64,000 bases of DNA from Streptomyces nymphaeiformis (lineage in GTDB: Bacteria; Actinomycetota; Actinomycetes; Streptomycetales; Streptomycetaceae), in contig NZ_JACHJY010000002.1 of the NCBI RefSeq assembly GCF_014203895.1, forward strand, positions 744,001 through 808,000, read 5' to 3'. Positions 61,747 through 64,000 of this stretch are shown here, in pieces. A program made the position numbers and the translations under genes. A model generated the notes under the pieces. The model was not told the DNA's origin, ran no database searches, and was given only the letters and a program-made list of their open reading frames with translations. Position 1 is the first letter of the stretch; every line of letters starts with the position of its first letter.

Positions 61747-61962
61747 CTACTGCTTCTCACCGCCGTCGGAGACGCCCCACCCGAAGATGGTCGGCTCCCA
61801 CGCGACCAGGTTCTCGACCGATCCGACCGCGCCACCGACCGGCGCCACGGGCGTCGCCAGGTCGGGAAGCTCACCCTCGCCGCAGGAGCCCACCGGGATG
61901 CCGGCCGAGGCACCCGCTCCCGTACCCGCTACGGCCGTGTTCTTGACGACACCACTGCTCAC
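61747..61962 (-). CDS. Small 71-residue protein, possible peptide precursor
   Basis: A GTG-start ORF with AGGGAG seven bases upstream, ending two bases before the HEAT protein start, so almost certainly translated. The sequence is Gly/Ala/Val-rich in its first half (VAGTGAGASAGIPVGSCGEG, one Cys). The acidic middle is ELPDLATPVAPV and the tail aromatic, NLVAWEPTIFGWGVSDGG. It has no clear signal peptide. Its size, position and tail resemble substrates of peptide-modifying enzymes, but no known precursor family is recognised. A structural subunit or antitoxin-like role is equally open. Confidence 0.65.
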   Translation of the reverse strand: MSSGVVKNTAVAGTGAGASAGIPVGSCGEGELPDLATPVAPVGGAVGSVENLVAWEPTIFGWGVSDGGEKQ

Positions 61963-62152
61963 GTGCTGACTCCCTGATGACTGAAGAACTGGACCAGTAC
62001 TCGACGGACCGTGCAACGATCACAGTCCGTCCGGGTCACGGCCGGTACCCGTGTGTGCGTGGAGGCCTCGGTGCTGTTCGTCCAGGGGCCGAACGGCGGA
62101 GGACGGTTCGTGTCCGCGGCGTGCCCGGACCTGTCCTCTGACCGAGGCTCGA

Positions 62153-64000
62153 TCACGAGGGCCGGGCGTGCTGGGCTCCCTCCTCGGCCAGGTGCGCGGC
62201 CAGTCGCTCGACGGTCTCCGGGGTGAGTTCAGGGACGAGTCCGCACAGCTTGAGGAGCGGTACACCTCGGGCCAGGACAAGCAGTTCGGGGTTGGTCTGT
62301 GCGAGCTCGATGGGGACGGACGCCTGTTCCAGTGCCTGGCGGACGGCTGGTCCGCCGACGGGGTGGTCGAGCCATTCGCCGAGGGTGGACATCGCGGTGA
62401 GATCGTGGCCCCGGCCGTCGCCCGGGGTGGTCAGGACGGTGCGGAGCCGGATGTCGCGTGAGGAGGCACCGACCTCGACGGTGAAGGCTCCGGGGCTGAT
62501 GCGTCGGCGGTTGCGACCGGTGGACCACTGGGCCAGGTCGCGGCCGGTGAGCTCGAAGCGTGCGCGGGCGGACGCGCCCGGCTCCAGGCCGATCTTGGCG
62601 AAGCCGCGGAGTTCGTGGCGGGGGCGGGTCGGACGGGCCTCGTCGTGGGCGACGTACAGCTGGGCGACCTCGTGGGCGTAGCGGTTGCCGGTGTTGGTGA
62701 GCGTGACCTCGACCGTCCACCGGTTGTCGCCGGTCTGCTCCGCCGTCAGGTCGCTGTAGGCGAAGGTGGTGTAGGTCAGGCCGTGGCCGAAGGGGTAGGC
62801 GACGGGCCGGTCGAGGGTGTCGTAGTGGCGGTATCCGACGTACCGGCCCTCGCCGTGGACGACGTGCCCGTCGGCGCCGGGGAAGTACAGGTGGGAGGGG
62901 ACGTCCTCGAGTCGGTGGGGAATGGTTTCGGTGAGCCGGCCCGAGGGGCTGTGACGTCCGAGGAGGAGGTCGGCCAGGGCGGCGCCGCCGGCCTGGCCCG
63001 GCAGCCATCCTTCGAGGACGGCCTGGGCGTGCTCCTCCCATTCGGAGACCGACACGACACCGCCGTTGGCCAGGACCACGGCCACCCGTGCGCACGTACC
63101 GGCGACCTCGCGGAGGAGGTCGAGCTGCGCTGCGGGCAGACCGATGTGCGTACGGTCCAGGCCCTCGGTCTCGGCCGCCTCGGGCAGGCCGAGGAAGACC
63201 AGCGCCACGTCCGCGCGGGCCGCGAGGGCGACGGCCTCGGAGACGAGTGCGGGGTCGCGCTCTCCGTCGAGGGTGAATCCGGGCGCGAAGGCGACCTCAG
63301 TGTCCGGGCCGACTGCTTCGCGCAGCGCGTCCAGGGGGCTGTCGGTGCGGGTGGGTTCGACGTGGGAGCTGCCCCCGCCCTGGAAGCGGAGCGTGCGGGC
63401 GAACTCGCCGATGACTACGACGTGCTGACGTGCCGTCGGGTCAAGCGGGAGCAGGCCGCCGTCGTTCTTCAGCAGGACGGCCGAGGAACGGGCCGCCTCG
63501 CGGGCCAGCTCGTGGTGGGCGTCGACGTCCCAGTCCTCGAAGCGGGCCGCCCGGTCGACCCGGTCGCGCAGGGTCAGCAGGCGACCCGCCGCGGTGGACA
63601 CCACCGTGGGGTCCAGCCGGCCCTCGCGCACCGCTGTCACGATCTGGTCGTCGGTGCCGGTGGGCGGCATCTCCAGGTCGAGCCCGGCGGCCAACGCCGC
63701 GACACGGTCGTTCACGGCGCCCCAGTCCGACATCACCAGGCCGTCGAAACCCCACTCCTCGCGCAGGACCTCGGTGAGCAGACGACGGTGCTGGCTGGCG
63801 TGGACGCCGTTGACCCTGTTGTACGAGCACATCACCGCGTACGGCTTCGCTTCGCGCACGATGTGCTCGAACGCGGGCAGGTAGATCTCGCGCAGCGTCT
63901 GCTCGTCGACGTCCGCGCTCACCCGCATCCGGTCCGTCTCCTGGTTGTTCACGGCGAAGTGCTTGACGCACGCCCCGACGCCCAGGGACTGGATGCCCTC
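62153..64000 (-). CDS. GH3 beta-glycosidase (5' partial)
   Basis: The last 615 residues of a GH3 enzyme; the gene runs off the right edge in frame (first codons EGIQSLGVGACVKHFAVNNQE). The TIM-barrel part has KHFAVNNQETDR, MCSYNRVNGVHAS and the nucleophile Asp in DGLVMSDWGAVNDR. The second alpha/beta domain has SSAVLLKNDGGLLPLD, GGGSSHVEPTR and LANGGVVSVSEWEEHAQAV. A fibronectin III-like domain (YTTFAYSDL to VGASSRDIRL) and a family-typical C-terminal helical tail end the protein. Beta-glucosidase is the commonest activity; xylosidase or others are possible. No signal can be judged because the start is missing. Confidence 0.93.
   Translation of the reverse strand, partial: EGIQSLGVGACVKHFAVNNQETDRMRVSADVDEQTLREIYLPAFEHIVREAKPYAVMCSYNRVNGVHASQHRRLLTEVLREEWGFDGLVMSDWGAVNDRVAALAAGLDLEMPPTGTDDQIVTAVREGRLDPTVVSTAAGRLLTLRDRVDRAARFEDWDVDAHHELAREAARSSAVLLKNDGGLLPLDPTARQHVVVIGEFARTLRFQGGGSSHVEPTRTDSPLDALREAVGPDTEVAFAPGFTLDGERDPALVSEAVALAARADVALVFLGLPEAAETEGLDRTHIGLPAAQLDLLREVAGTCARVAVVLANGGVVSVSEWEEHAQAVLEGWLPGQAGGAALADLLLGRHSPSGRLTETIPHRLEDVPSHLYFPGADGHVVHGEGRYVGYRHYDTLDRPVAYPFGHGLTYTTFAYSDLTAEQTGDNRWTVEVTLTNTGNRYAHEVAQLYVAHDEARPTRPRHELRGFAKIGLEPGASARARFELTGRDLAQWSTGRNRRRISPGAFTVEVGASSRDIRLRTVLTTPGDGRGHDLTAMSTLGEWLDHPVGGPAVRQALEQASVPIELAQTNPELLVLARGVPLLKLCGLVPELTPETVERLAAHLAEEGAQHARPS

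Overview
The window is chromosomal DNA from a high-GC actinomycete, most probably a Streptomyces. Reasons are the very high third-position GC, frequent GTG and TTG starts, many secreted carbohydrate-active enzymes with Sec or Tat signals and ricin-type or discoidin lectin domains, and ROK, GntR, PadR and TetR regulators beside sugar ABC transporters. No rRNA, tRNA, CRISPR array or intact mobile element was seen.

Region 1 (1-8.2 kb, + strand): the end of an RbsA-type sugar ATPase, its permease, a secreted GH2 beta-galactosidase/beta-glucuronidase-like enzyme and a secreted GH59 galactosylceramidase-family enzyme with a ricin-B tail. Region 2 (8.2-12.8 kb) is a scar. A 5'-truncated amidohydrolase and a 5'-truncated LysR regulator meet back to back where a deletion removed both starts. 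An AraC remnant and an ISL3 transposase fragment lie nearby, and a secreted GH27 alpha-galactosidase sits among them. Region 3 (13-23.4 kb, - strand) is a galactoside/O-glycan locus: ROK regulator, MalEFG-type importer, secreted GH101 endo-alpha-N-acetylgalactosaminidase and a signal-less (cytoplasmic) GH35 beta-galactosidase. Together they suggest release, import and internal cleavage of Gal-GalNAc.

Region 4 (24-40.5 kb) is an L-fucose regulon. A FadR-type GntR regulator and a ribose-type ABC importer (- strand) diverge from a nine-gene, translationally coupled operon (+ strand). That operon encodes the non-phosphorylating L-fucose pathway (aldo/keto reductase, lactonase, mutarotase, L-fuconate dehydratase, SDR, diketo-acid hydrolase) plus LutABC for oxidising the L-lactate the pathway makes. 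A Tat-secreted GH95 fucosidase with two inserted discoidin domains follows. Palindromic sites related to ATACATC-N-GATGTAT lie in the divergent promoter region and again upstream of GH95. A decayed ROK gene follows GH95.

Region 5 (41.8-48.8 kb): a hypothetical protein, then PadR regulator, cytoplasmic sulfatase, MFS transporter, the formylglycine-generating enzyme that would activate the sulfatase, and a secreted SGNH hydrolase. Region 6 (48.9-59.3 kb): an uptake/catabolic locus with an LLM-class flavin enzyme, an SDR, an MFS protein fused to a LivF-type ATPase, a LivH-LivM-LivG triple fusion, an HSL-type esterase, a LivK-type binding lipoprotein and a TetR regulator with a clear operator/promoter. 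Region 7 (59.4-64 kb): a second PadR regulator, a tight three-gene operon of unknown function (71-residue peptide plus two cupin-like/HEAT-repeat proteins), and the 3' part of a GH3 glycosidase.

The strongest candidates for something undescribed are the peptide/cupin-HEAT operon (59958-61962) and the MFS-LivF plus LivHMG hybrid transporter (50973-56108).
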